The notes beneath the pieces were generated by a model. It saw only the letters and a list, made by a program, of their open reading frames with translations, did not search any database and had not been told where the DNA came from. The translations under genes were made by a program, and so were the position numbers. Positions 1 through 7,652 of a DNA stretch of 64,000 bases are shown here, one piece after another. The stretch's first letter is position 1. Each line of letters starts with the position of its first letter. Source of the stretch: an uncultured Acetatifactor sp. (lineage in GTDB: Bacteria > Bacillota > Clostridia > Lachnospirales > Lachnospiraceae); contig CAJUJU010000012.1 in the NCBI GenBank assembly GCA_910586835.1, positions 7,867 to 71,866 on the forward strand. Reading direction: 5' to 3'.

Positions 1-1
1 G

Positions 2-511
2 GTTCCCTCGGCCATGCTGTCCTCGGTGTCTGCCATTGCGGCTCAGAATGCGGGGGCGGGAAAGCACGGGCAGAGCAGAAGTGTGCTTCGGTACGGTATC
101 TGTGTCAGTGTCTGTTTCGGGCTTGTGGTGGCAATGTTTTGCCAGCCGGGCGCCGAGCTGCTGCTGCGGCCCTTTGCCAGGGAGGAGCCGGAGGTAATAC
201 GGCTGGGCGCACAGTATCTGAGGGCGTACAGCTTTGACTGCGCCGTTGCGGGAATCCACTTTTGCTTCAGCGGATATTTCTGCGCCTACGGTAAAGCGGC
301 GCTGTCCTTTCTGCATAATCTGCTGTCGGTTTTGCTGGTGCGGATTCCGGGGGCTTACCTGGCGTCCGTGTTTTTTCCGGAGAGTCTGTATCCCATGGGC
401 TGGTCGGCGCCTGCGGGTTCGCTGCTTTCCGCGGGGATATGCGTGGTGTTTTATTTTTTGATGAAATTCCGCAATTTTTATCAGGTGAAAGCGGATATGG
501 ATAGTGTATAA
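2..511 (+). CDS. MATE family efflux transporter, C-terminal part (cut by window edge)
   Basis: The reading frame is already open at base 2, so the gene begins outside the window; the ATG at 14 is internal. The visible part is the last 170 or so residues of a multidrug and toxin extrusion (MATE) transporter, a 12-helix cation-coupled exporter of the plasma membrane. It starts with a segment rich in S/A ending QNAGAGK, the conserved loop after helix 7, and then shows several hydrophobic helices and a basic C-terminal end. Two further MATE genes follow within 3 kb. The substrate cannot be inferred. Confidence 0.85.
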   Translation, partial: VPSAMLSSVSAIAAQNAGAGKHGQSRSVLRYGICVSVCFGLVVAMFCQPGAELLLRPFAREEPEVIRLGAQYLRAYSFDCAVAGIHFCFSGYFCAYGKAALSFLHNLLSVLLVRIPGAYLASVFFPESLYPMGWSAPAGSLLSAGICVVFYFLMKFRNFYQVKADMDSV

Positions 512-666
512 TGTACCTGGTCAAGGCAGCTGCGGCAAAGCAGCTTGGCTGAGGACAAGATCCATATTGGATTGCCAGTGTTCTGTCAGGAATGCCGGCG
601 GGTTATTTCGACAGGAGGGAAGGCAGGCCGGATGAAATCATTTAGAAGGGAAGGCGGGGCTGTATC

Positions 667-1944
667 ATGGACTTGAGAAAGGATGCCTGGTTCATCATAA
701 ATACCGCGCTGGGGAAGGTGATGCCGGATCAGGCGGTGGAGCGGGCTCTGCGGGGGAAAAGCTTTGGCACGGGAAAGGTATACCTGACGGCAGTGGGGAA
801 AGCGGCCTGGCAGATGGCAAGGACGGCGGCTGCCATTTTGGGAGACAGGCTGGAGGCCGGGATATGTGTGACGAAATACGGGCATGTGAAGGGGGAAATC
901 CCCGGGATTTTGTGTCTGGAGGCAGGTCATCCCATACCGGATGAAAACTCTTTTGCCGGTACTCAGGCGGTTCTTGATATGGTTGGTTCTCTGACAAAGG
1001 AGGACACGGTTGTCTTTTTGCTGTCCGGCGGGGGATCGGCTCTTTTTGAAAAACCGCTGCTTCCCGGGGAGGAGCTGGCGGACATCACCGCACAGCTTTT
1101 GGCCGGCGGGGCGGACATTGCGGAGATCAATACCATACGCAAGCGTCTCTCTGCGGTGAAGGGAGGACGTTTTGCAAAAATCTGTGCTCCCGCCAGGGTG
1201 TACAGTATTGTGCTGAGCGATGTGCTGGGGGATCCGTTGGATCTGATTGCATCCGGCCCGGCATATCCGGACAGCAGCACCTGTGAGCAGGCGCTGGCGG
1301 TTGCGGAAAAATATGAGCTGAGGCTCAGCAGGCAGGCGACGGATTTGTTAAAGAGGAATACGCCAGAGAAGCTTTACAATGTGGATACCGTGGTTACAGG
1401 GAGCGTCAGAAATCTGTGTCTTGCAGCGGCGGAGGTGTGTGAAAAGCTGGGATATCGCCCGGTGATTCTGACGGATCAGCTGTGCTGTGAGGCCAGAGAG
1501 GCGGGAAGCTTTCTGGCTTCCATTGCCAAAACCCATCAGGATACAAAAGAGAGCCTGGCGTTTCTGGCAGGAGGTGAGACTGTGGTACATCTCACCGGAA
1601 AGGGTCTGGGAGGCCGGAACCAGGAACTGGCGCTGGCGGCTGCGGCAGGCATCTCGGGGCTGAAGGACACTGCCGTGTTCAGCATCGGCAGCGACGGGAC
1701 GGACGGCCCCACGGATGCCGCAGGGGGATTCTGTGACGGCGGCACGGAGGGGCGTCTGCGCTCCGGCGGGATTGAGATCGCCCGGGTACTGCGGGACAAC
1801 AATGCCTATATGGCGCTGGAGGCAGCAGACGGGCTGATCAAGACGGGTCCCACCGGCACCAATGTCAACGATGTGGCTGTGCTGTTGATCAAAAGAGACA
1901 GTGAGCCGGAAAACGGAAAGGACTCCTATGAACCAATCTTCTGA
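667..1944 (+). CDS. Glycerate 2-kinase (DUF4147/MOFRL type)
   Basis: This 425-residue protein matches the glycerate kinase type-2 family, which phosphorylates D-glycerate to 2-phosphoglycerate in the cytoplasm and feeds glycolysis. The N-terminal DUF4147-type domain carries the glycine-rich SGGGSAL motif (residues 120-126) and the signature LSDVLGDPLDLIASGP (183-198). The C-terminal MOFRL domain (about 295-415) has GGRNQEL and the GSDGTDGPTDAAGG region. The length is usual for the family. The ATG at 667 follows a GGCGGGG purine stretch. The 3' end overlaps the next MATE gene by 17 bases, so the two are probably cotranscribed, which is not an obvious functional pairing. Confidence 0.93.
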   Translation: MDLRKDAWFIINTALGKVMPDQAVERALRGKSFGTGKVYLTAVGKAAWQMARTAAAILGDRLEAGICVTKYGHVKGEIPGILCLEAGHPIPDENSFAGTQAVLDMVGSLTKEDTVVFLLSGGGSALFEKPLLPGEELADITAQLLAGGADIAEINTIRKRLSAVKGGRFAKICAPARVYSIVLSDVLGDPLDLIASGPAYPDSSTCEQALAVAEKYELRLSRQATDLLKRNTPEKLYNVDTVVTGSVRNLCLAAAEVCEKLGYRPVILTDQLCCEAREAGSFLASIAKTHQDTKESLAFLAGGETVVHLTGKGLGGRNQELALAAAAGISGLKDTAVFSIGSDGTDGPTDAAGGFCDGGTEGRLRSGGIEIARVLRDNNAYMALEAADGLIKTGPTGTNVNDVAVLLIKRDSEPENGKDSYEPIF

Positions 1945-3304
1945 GATGACAAAGAAAATATTGAAGCTGACGCTGCCCATTGTCATTCAAAACCTGCTCA
2001 GCGCTGCGGTGAGTTCCGCGGATGTAATCATGCTGAACTATGTGGGGCAGTCCTCCATCTCCGCCGTTTCCCTTGCGGCGCAGTATACCAATATCCTGTT
2101 TATGGTGTACTACGGTCTGGGGACGGGGGCTACCATGCTCTGCGCCCAGTATTACGGAAAGAAGGATCTGCAGGCCATCCGGGTCATAGAGGGGATTGCC
2201 CTGCGCTTTTCCATGGGAATTTCCGCCCTGTTTTCGTTGCTGGTACTGATTTGCCCGGAAGCGCTCATGAAGCTGTTTACCAATGATGCGGAGCTGATCG
2301 CCCTGGGGACAGTGTATCTGCGGGCCATGAGTGTCACCTATCTGTGCTGGGGCGTGACGGAGGTCTATCTGTCGATTCTGCGGAGCATCGGCAGGGTGCA
2401 GGTCAGCATGATGCTGAATATACTGGCTTTTTCGCTGAATATACTGCTGAACGCGGTGTTTATCTTCGGGCTTTTCGGTGCGCCGAAGCTGGGTGTGCCG
2501 GGTGTGGCTATAGCCACGGCGGCTTCCCGGGTAGTGGAGTTGGCGGCCTGTATCATTGTGTCTCTGTGCAGTAAAGAGATCAGGCTGAATCCCATGTATA
2601 TGTTTATCTCAAACAAGGTGCTTCTGGGAGATTTTATCCGGCTTTCTCTTCCTGCCCTGGCAAACGATGTTGTCTGGGGAACCGCGTTTTCCATGTATTC
2701 CGTGATCATGGGGCATCTGGGCAACGACGCGGTGGCGGCCAACTCTCTGGTGTCTGTGGTGAGGAATTTCGGAACCACCTTTTGCTTTGCCATAGCCAGC
2801 GGCAGCAGTATTCTGCTGGGGAATATCATTGGGGAAAACCGGATGGAGGACGCCAGAGTGTGTGCCGGAAAGGCCATGAAGCTGACGGTGCTGAGCGGTG
2901 CGCTGGGGGGCGTTATCATTCTGTGTGCCACGCCCTTTGTACTGCGGTTTGCCGACCTGACGGACACGGCCATGCACTATCTGAAATACATGCTGTTAAT
3001 CAATTCCTATTATGTCATGGGAGCCGCGGTGAACACGACGCTGATTGCCGGAGTGTTCCGGGCAGGCGGGGACAGCCGGTTCGGATTTATCTGCGACACC
3101 ATTGATATGTGGTGCTATGCGGTGCCTCTTGGCTTTTTGGCTGCCTTTGTATTCCGGCTTCCGGTGCTGTGGGTTTATTTCCTGCTGTGCACGGATGAGT
3201 TTGTGAAGTGGCCCTGGGTCATTCGGAGATACAAGAGTGAGAAGTGGCTGAACAACATTACGAGAGAGAATGTGACGGATGCTTCACAGGCGCAGGACAC
3301 TTAG
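1928..3304 (+). CDS. MATE family efflux transporter
   Basis: A 458-residue membrane protein with the MATE fold: two bundles of six hydrophobic helices, an N-terminal ILKLTLPIVIQNLLS motif and the usual segment after helix 1 (DVIMLNYVGQSSISAVSLA). I chose the ATG at 1928 because GGAAAGGA lies 6 bases upstream; an in-frame ATG at 1901 has no ribosome binding site and would lengthen the overlap with the glycerate kinase gene. It is expected to export organic cations or drugs using a sodium or proton gradient. The substrate is unknown. Confidence 0.93.
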   Translation: MNQSSEMTKKILKLTLPIVIQNLLSAAVSSADVIMLNYVGQSSISAVSLAAQYTNILFMVYYGLGTGATMLCAQYYGKKDLQAIRVIEGIALRFSMGISALFSLLVLICPEALMKLFTNDAELIALGTVYLRAMSVTYLCWGVTEVYLSILRSIGRVQVSMMLNILAFSLNILLNAVFIFGLFGAPKLGVPGVAIATAASRVVELAACIIVSLCSKEIRLNPMYMFISNKVLLGDFIRLSLPALANDVVWGTAFSMYSVIMGHLGNDAVAANSLVSVVRNFGTTFCFAIASGSSILLGNIIGENRMEDARVCAGKAMKLTVLSGALGGVIILCATPFVLRFADLTDTAMHYLKYMLLINSYYVMGAAVNTTLIAGVFRAGGDSRFGFICDTIDMWCYAVPLGFLAAFVFRLPVLWVYFLLCTDEFVKWPWVIRRYKSEKWLNNITRENVTDASQAQDT

Positions 3305-3362
3305 GTCTGTGATATGGCGCTGAAGAGAAAGGATGCTTTTGGGCTGTGAGGAGGTATATGGG

Positions 3363-4691
3363 TTGAAAAAAATGACGGAGGGCGGCATCACCGGTCATTT
3401 GATCGGTTATGCCCTGCCCATGATTTTCGGAAATATTTTTCAGCTTACCTATAACGCCGTGGATTCCATCATTATCGGGAAGGCTGCAGGTGAGGCGGCG
3501 GTGGCTGCAGTGGCGGCGGCAAATCCTGTCATGACAATCCTGATTCTGGGCGTGTCCGGGCTGTGTATCGGGGCCTCGGTGCTGATGAGCGAATTTTACG
3601 GTTCGGGGGACGGGGAGTGTCTGAAAAAGGAAATTGCCACCACCCTTGTGGCGGGAGGCGTTTTCTCGGCTGTGGTGCTGGTGCTGGGATTTCTTTTATC
3701 GGAGGCGCTTCTCCTCTGGATGAATGTTCCGGTGGATGCGCTGGATATGGCAATGCTGTATCTCAGAATTATCTTTGTGGGATTTCCGTTTACGTTTCTG
3801 TACAATGCGTTGTCCTCGGCGCTGCGGAGCGTGGGGGATGCGGGGACGCCGGTGAAATTCCTGATGCTGGCCTCGGTGTGCAACGGGCTTCTGGATGTGG
3901 TGTTTATCTGTCTGCTTGAGCTGGGGGTGGCCGGGGCGGCCCTTGCCACCGTGATTGCGGAGGGGCTTTCGGCGGTGCTTTGTCTGGTATATGTTTATCG
4001 ACATATTCCCATGCTGCGGATCCTGCCGGGGGAGTTGAAAGCGGACAGGGAGCTTCTGAAGCGAACCCTCAGGCATGGCTGTGTCACGGCGCTGCAGCAG
4101 TCCTGTCAGCCGGTGGGGAAGGCCCTGATCCAGGGCTGTATCAATCAGCAGGGAACAAGCGTGATCGCCGCCTTCAATGCGGTAAACAGGGTGGACGACT
4201 TTGCGTTTATTCCGGAGCAGAGTATTTCCCACGGGATGATGACCTGTGTGGCCCAGAACAGAGGGGCAGGCAATTCCCGGAGGGTTCAGGAGACGCTGAA
4301 GAAGGGGCTTATGCTGGAGGTGCTGTATTGGGTGTGCATATGCGCCGTCACGTTGCTGCTGAGGACACCCGTAATGAAGCTCTTTGCACCGCCGGGCAGC
4401 ACGGAGATGATCAGAGCCGGGGTGGAATATCTGACGATCATGGCGTTTTTGTATGTGATGCCGGCGTTTACAAACGGAATGCAGGGTTTTTTCCGGGGGA
4501 TGGGAAATATGAAGGCCACGCTTGCGGGAACGGCCATACAGATCTTCGTGAGGGCTGCTTTTGTGTATATTCTGGTGCCGCGGATGGGGATGACGGGCGC
4601 AGCCTATGCGTGTATGGCTGGCTGGACGCTTATGCTTCTGTATGAGGTGCCTTATTATTTTTACTGTAAGAAGTATAAATGGGTCAATTGA
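3363..4691 (+). CDS. MATE family efflux transporter
   Basis: A 442-residue MATE transporter, distinct from its neighbour, of the type that starts KKMTEGGITGHLIGYALP and continues with a GNIFQLTYNAVDSIIIGK helix-1 region. I place the start at the TTG at 3363, which has a perfect GAGGAGGT 7 bases upstream; the in-frame ATG at 3333 would put that ribosome binding site inside the gene. Twelve hydrophobic helices are visible. It lies 58 bases after the previous MATE gene on the same strand and probably forms one transcript with it. Confidence 0.92.
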   Translation: MKKMTEGGITGHLIGYALPMIFGNIFQLTYNAVDSIIIGKAAGEAAVAAVAAANPVMTILILGVSGLCIGASVLMSEFYGSGDGECLKKEIATTLVAGGVFSAVVLVLGFLLSEALLLWMNVPVDALDMAMLYLRIIFVGFPFTFLYNALSSALRSVGDAGTPVKFLMLASVCNGLLDVVFICLLELGVAGAALATVIAEGLSAVLCLVYVYRHIPMLRILPGELKADRELLKRTLRHGCVTALQQSCQPVGKALIQGCINQQGTSVIAAFNAVNRVDDFAFIPEQSISHGMMTCVAQNRGAGNSRRVQETLKKGLMLEVLYWVCICAVTLLLRTPVMKLFAPPGSTEMIRAGVEYLTIMAFLYVMPAFTNGMQGFFRGMGNMKATLAGTAIQIFVRAAFVYILVPRMGMTGAAYACMAGWTLMLLYEVPYYFYCKKYKWVN

Positions 4692-4768
4692 CTTGTCTTG
4701 TATGGGTAATCCATGCAGGATATGGGATTGTGAGATTCCGCAAAAGGGAATCAGGAACAGGGAAAGGT

Positions 4769-5851
4769 ATGGTGGACGGTATGAAATTTCAGGCGACAGA
4801 GGATAAAGTGAAGTTGAGCGGCAGGACGCTGTTGGTGGAGGGGACACGATATCTGGGATTTTCCGGCAGTAGCATCGAGTTTACCTTTGTGGGAAAGAAA
4901 GCGGCGGCCTGCATCTGCAGTGATGCACAGAATTGGGGGGAGGAGCTGCGGGGGCGGATTGCGGTGTATGTGAACGACGGGCAGGAACCGGTGAGAAGGA
5001 TCTGTCTGGAAGAGAAGGAAGGACTTTATACACTTTATGAGGGGGAGGAAGAGAGGGAGGTTACCGTCAGGATCATGAAATATTCCGAGGCGGCGTTCGG
5101 AAAGTGCGGCATCCGTTACATTGAGATCGACGGGAACAGGCTTTGCACACCGCCCAGTGGGAAAAAGAGAAAGTTGGAGATTATCGGGGATTCCATTACC
5201 TGCGGGTACGGTGTGGAAGCGGAAAATGAACTGCAGCCTTTTCACACTGCCACGGAAAATCCGGAGAAATCCTATTCGCTTCTCACGGCAAGGGCTTTGG
5301 ACGCGGAGGTGAATCTGGTGTCCTGGAGCGGAAACGGGATTATTTCCGGCTATGTGGACGAGACGGCCACGGCACCTTCCGACAGGTGGCTGATGCCGGA
5401 GGTGTATCAATATACGGATATTTCCTGTTCCGAAATGCTTTTTGGGAATGAGGAGAGCAGATGGGAGAGGTGGGATTTTTCCCGCTTTGTGCCGGATATC
5501 ATTCTGATCAACCTGGGCACCAACGACTGCAGCTGGTGTAAGGACATTCAGGAGAGGAAGGATGTCTATCGGGACAGGTATGGGGAGTTCCTGCAGTATA
5601 TCAGAAAAAACAATCCGGGGGCAGAGATTCTCTGTATGCTGGGCACAATGGATCAGCGTCTTCTGAAGGAGGCGGAGGAGGCGGTACGGATTTTTGTGCA
5701 GAACCAGGGGGACGGGAAGACTCACTTTCTGGCACTGCCGGCGCAGGATCCCGGGGACGGCTATGGCGCGGACTGGCACCCCTCTTTGCTGACGCAGAGA
5801 AAGACGGCGGAGATCGTTGCGGAGGAAGTAAAGCGGATTATGGGCTGGTAG
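4769..5851 (+). CDS. GDSL/SGNH-type carbohydrate esterase (CE2-like)
   Basis: About 360 residues with no signal peptide. The N-terminal 130 residues look like the beta-sandwich of family CE2 acetyl esterases. The C-terminal SGNH hydrolase domain starts with EIIGDSITCGYG (catalytic Ser about 142), followed by SWSGNGI and NLGTNDCSW blocks and a terminal DWHPS (Asp 335, His 337). CE2 enzymes deacetylate xylan and other glycans; the missing signal peptide suggests action on imported oligosaccharides. The start is uncertain: the ATG at 4769 follows GGGAAAGG very closely, and the ATG at 4781 is a good alternative. The frame is open back to 4679, overlapping the MATE gene. Confidence 0.85.
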   Translation: MVDGMKFQATEDKVKLSGRTLLVEGTRYLGFSGSSIEFTFVGKKAAACICSDAQNWGEELRGRIAVYVNDGQEPVRRICLEEKEGLYTLYEGEEEREVTVRIMKYSEAAFGKCGIRYIEIDGNRLCTPPSGKKRKLEIIGDSITCGYGVEAENELQPFHTATENPEKSYSLLTARALDAEVNLVSWSGNGIISGYVDETATAPSDRWLMPEVYQYTDISCSEMLFGNEESRWERWDFSRFVPDIILINLGTNDCSWCKDIQERKDVYRDRYGEFLQYIRKNNPGAEILCMLGTMDQRLLKEAEEAVRIFVQNQGDGKTHFLALPAQDPGDGYGADWHPSLLTQRKTAEIVAEEVKRIMGW

Positions 5852-5920
5852 GTGCGGAAAGAAATCATTGGTCTGTGCTTTGAAATACAGGTCTGCCGGG
5901 ACGGGCAGAGGGGAGTTGAC

Positions 5921-6550
5921 ATGAACATATACTTGATGAGACATGGAGAGACGGATTGGAACAGGGCAAGACGTCTTCAGGGGCAGAGTGATATCCCGCT
6001 GAACGAGTACGGAATAAAGCTGGCGGAAAAGACGGCGGAGGGGCTGGAAGAGGTAGAATTCGACGCGGCCTTCAGTTCTCCGCTCTGCCGTGCCCGGAGG
6101 ACGGCTGAGATTGTGATCGGAACCAGGAATATTGCGGTGGAGACGGATGACCGCCTGAAGGAGATTAATTTCGGCGCGGGGGAGGGTACTTATTTCGACC
6201 CGGCCAAGCAGGACCCGGCACATCCCATGCACAACTTTTTCTGCAGGCCGGAATGTTTTGTGCCCATGGAAGGCGGGGAATCCTTTGACCAGGTCAGAAA
6301 ACGGGTGGGCGAGTTTCTGCGGGAGAGAATTTTTCCGCTGGAAGGAGATTACAGCAATATCCTGATTGCGGCTCACGGGGCATTGATCAGAAGTGTTGTC
6401 AACGGGCTGGCGGGAATTCCCGACCGGGAGTTCTGGCAGCTTGGGCTGCCGAACTGTGCGGTTTCGATTCTCTCTCTGAAGGGCGGGGAACTGACGATTC
6501 TGGAAAAGAGCAGGATCTATTATGATGCGCCCGTGAACGCAAGGCCCTGA
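5921..6550 (+). CDS. Histidine phosphatase family protein (phosphoglycerate mutase-like)
   Basis: A 209-residue cytoplasmic protein of the histidine phosphatase superfamily. The phosphohistidine motif MRHGETDWN is at residues 6-14 (catalytic His 8), the FSSPLCRARRTAE arginine motif at 51-63, the acid Glu lies in the KEINFGAGEG region, and the second His is in AAHGALIRS (His 152). Family members dephosphorylate small molecules such as alpha-ribazole phosphate or sugar phosphates, and the substrate cannot be told from sequence. The ATG at 5921 has GAGGGGAG upstream; the frame is open back to 5852, but the earlier residues do not fit the family. Confidence 0.9.
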   Translation: MNIYLMRHGETDWNRARRLQGQSDIPLNEYGIKLAEKTAEGLEEVEFDAAFSSPLCRARRTAEIVIGTRNIAVETDDRLKEINFGAGEGTYFDPAKQDPAHPMHNFFCRPECFVPMEGGESFDQVRKRVGEFLRERIFPLEGDYSNILIAAHGALIRSVVNGLAGIPDREFWQLGLPNCAVSILSLKGGELTILEKSRIYYDAPVNARP

Positions 6551-6690
6551 CCGGACTGGTTTGTCGTGGGTGATCTGCTGTAAGGATGCAATGGGGCTTT
6601 GTGACGGTTTCTGACAGGTCATGGTGCCGTATGGATTTTTTTCGGACAAATCGGTGCAAGCGCGAACAGGATTTTTTTCATGTCATCCGC

Positions 6691-6696
6691 TATAAT
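6691..6696 (+). promoter_or_regulatory. Probable -10 element of the AraC-type regulator gene
   Basis: A consensus TATAAT stands 32 bases before the GTG start codon. No good -35 hexamer is present 16-18 bases upstream, so the promoter may need an activator, possibly the regulator itself. The 170 bases between the phosphatase stop and this site hold nothing else I can support. Confidence 0.5.
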
Positions 6697-6722
6697 GGAT
6701 ACTGTAAGGAGGACAGAACAAG

Positions 6723-7610
6723 GTGTCGGTACAGCTTATACAGCAGGCCATATGTTATATGGAAGAACATATTTGTGAACCCATTAATTATGTTGAGGTG
6801 GCAGGGCAGGTGCACATGTCAGGCTATCATTTTCATCGGACGTTCAGTTTTATCACAGGAATGACGGCCAATGAATACATCAGGAAACGGCGTCTTACAT
6901 TGGCTGCCATAGAACTGCAGACAACGGACAGTTCGGTGACTGATGTGGCGTATAAGTATGGCTATGAGTCGCCGGAGAGCTTTTCCAAGGCTTTTTCCCG
7001 GTTCCATGGCTCGACTCCGAAGCAGGCAAAACGGAAGGGCGCAAAGCTTCACTTGTTTAATCCGCTTGCAATCAAAATAACGGTGGAGGGCGGCAGTATT
7101 ATGGATTACAGAATCGAACACAAAGAGGGTCAGAAATTTATCGCGATGGTGAGAGCTTTTTCCAATGAGATCATCAACGACGACAACGACCACAGTATCC
7201 CTGACTTCTGGGGGGAATGCTACGCAAAAAATCTGATCGAACCAATGAAATTGCTTCGTGCGGAAGGAAAAAGAGATTTGTACGGCCTGTGTAGTCCTGC
7301 TACGGCCAGTGAAACGCACTTCAACTATGGAATCGGCGTTGCGGTTGACCGGGATACGGATATGGAAAAGCTGGAGGAGCTGGCTGAAAACGGTTATTCC
7401 GTCTGGGAGACAGAACCCGCTGACTACGCGGTATTCAAGTGTTTCGGAGACGACGGCGATTGTCTGAGCCGGACTTGGGATCAGTTTTTCAAGGAATTTG
7501 TTCCCCAGACAGGCTATACGCAGACAGATGATACCGACTATGAAGTATACTTTGAAAGAGGAGAAAAGGGTCTCTTCTGCGAGCTGTGGGTTCCTGTGAA
7601 GAAAAGCTGA
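6723..7610 (+). CDS. AraC family transcriptional regulator with GyrI-like effector-binding domain
   Basis: A 295-residue regulator. Residues 1-110 form an AraC/XylS DNA-binding domain with two helix-turn-helix units; motifs such as YHFHRTFSFITGMTANEYIRKRR and the second-helix block YKYGYESPESFSKAFSRFHG are visible. Residues 130-295 are a GyrI-like/effector-binding domain of the kind found in Rob and SoxS-related drug-responsive activators. The GTG start at 6723 has AAGGAGG at 6706-6712. This architecture often controls efflux or detoxification genes; with several MATE genes nearby that is plausible but not shown. It ends at a bidirectional terminator. Confidence 0.93.
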   Translation: MSVQLIQQAICYMEEHICEPINYVEVAGQVHMSGYHFHRTFSFITGMTANEYIRKRRLTLAAIELQTTDSSVTDVAYKYGYESPESFSKAFSRFHGSTPKQAKRKGAKLHLFNPLAIKITVEGGSIMDYRIEHKEGQKFIAMVRAFSNEIINDDNDHSIPDFWGECYAKNLIEPMKLLRAEGKRDLYGLCSPATASETHFNYGIGVAVDRDTDMEKLEELAENGYSVWETEPADYAVFKCFGDDGDCLSRTWDQFFKEFVPQTGYTQTDDTDYEVYFERGEKGLFCELWVPVKKS

Positions 7611-7618
7611 AAGTTGAG

Positions 7619-7649
7619 AAAAAAGGGGCGAAGGATCCGCCCCTTTTTT
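7619..7649. terminator. Bidirectional intrinsic terminator
   Basis: A 12-bp stem, AAAAAAGGGGCG with CGCCCCTTTTTT, flanks a 7-base loop and is A/T-tailed on both sides. It separates the convergent AraC-type and synthetase-like genes and should stop transcripts from both directions. Confidence 0.93.
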
Positions 7650-7652
7650 GCG

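Noticed and set aside
4751..6649. 632-residue minus-strand ORF opposite the esterase and phosphatase
   Set aside because: It mirrors well-supported genes on the other strand; composition is Pro/His/Arg/Leu-rich as in antisense frames of GC-rich genes, and there is no ribosome binding site or domain.
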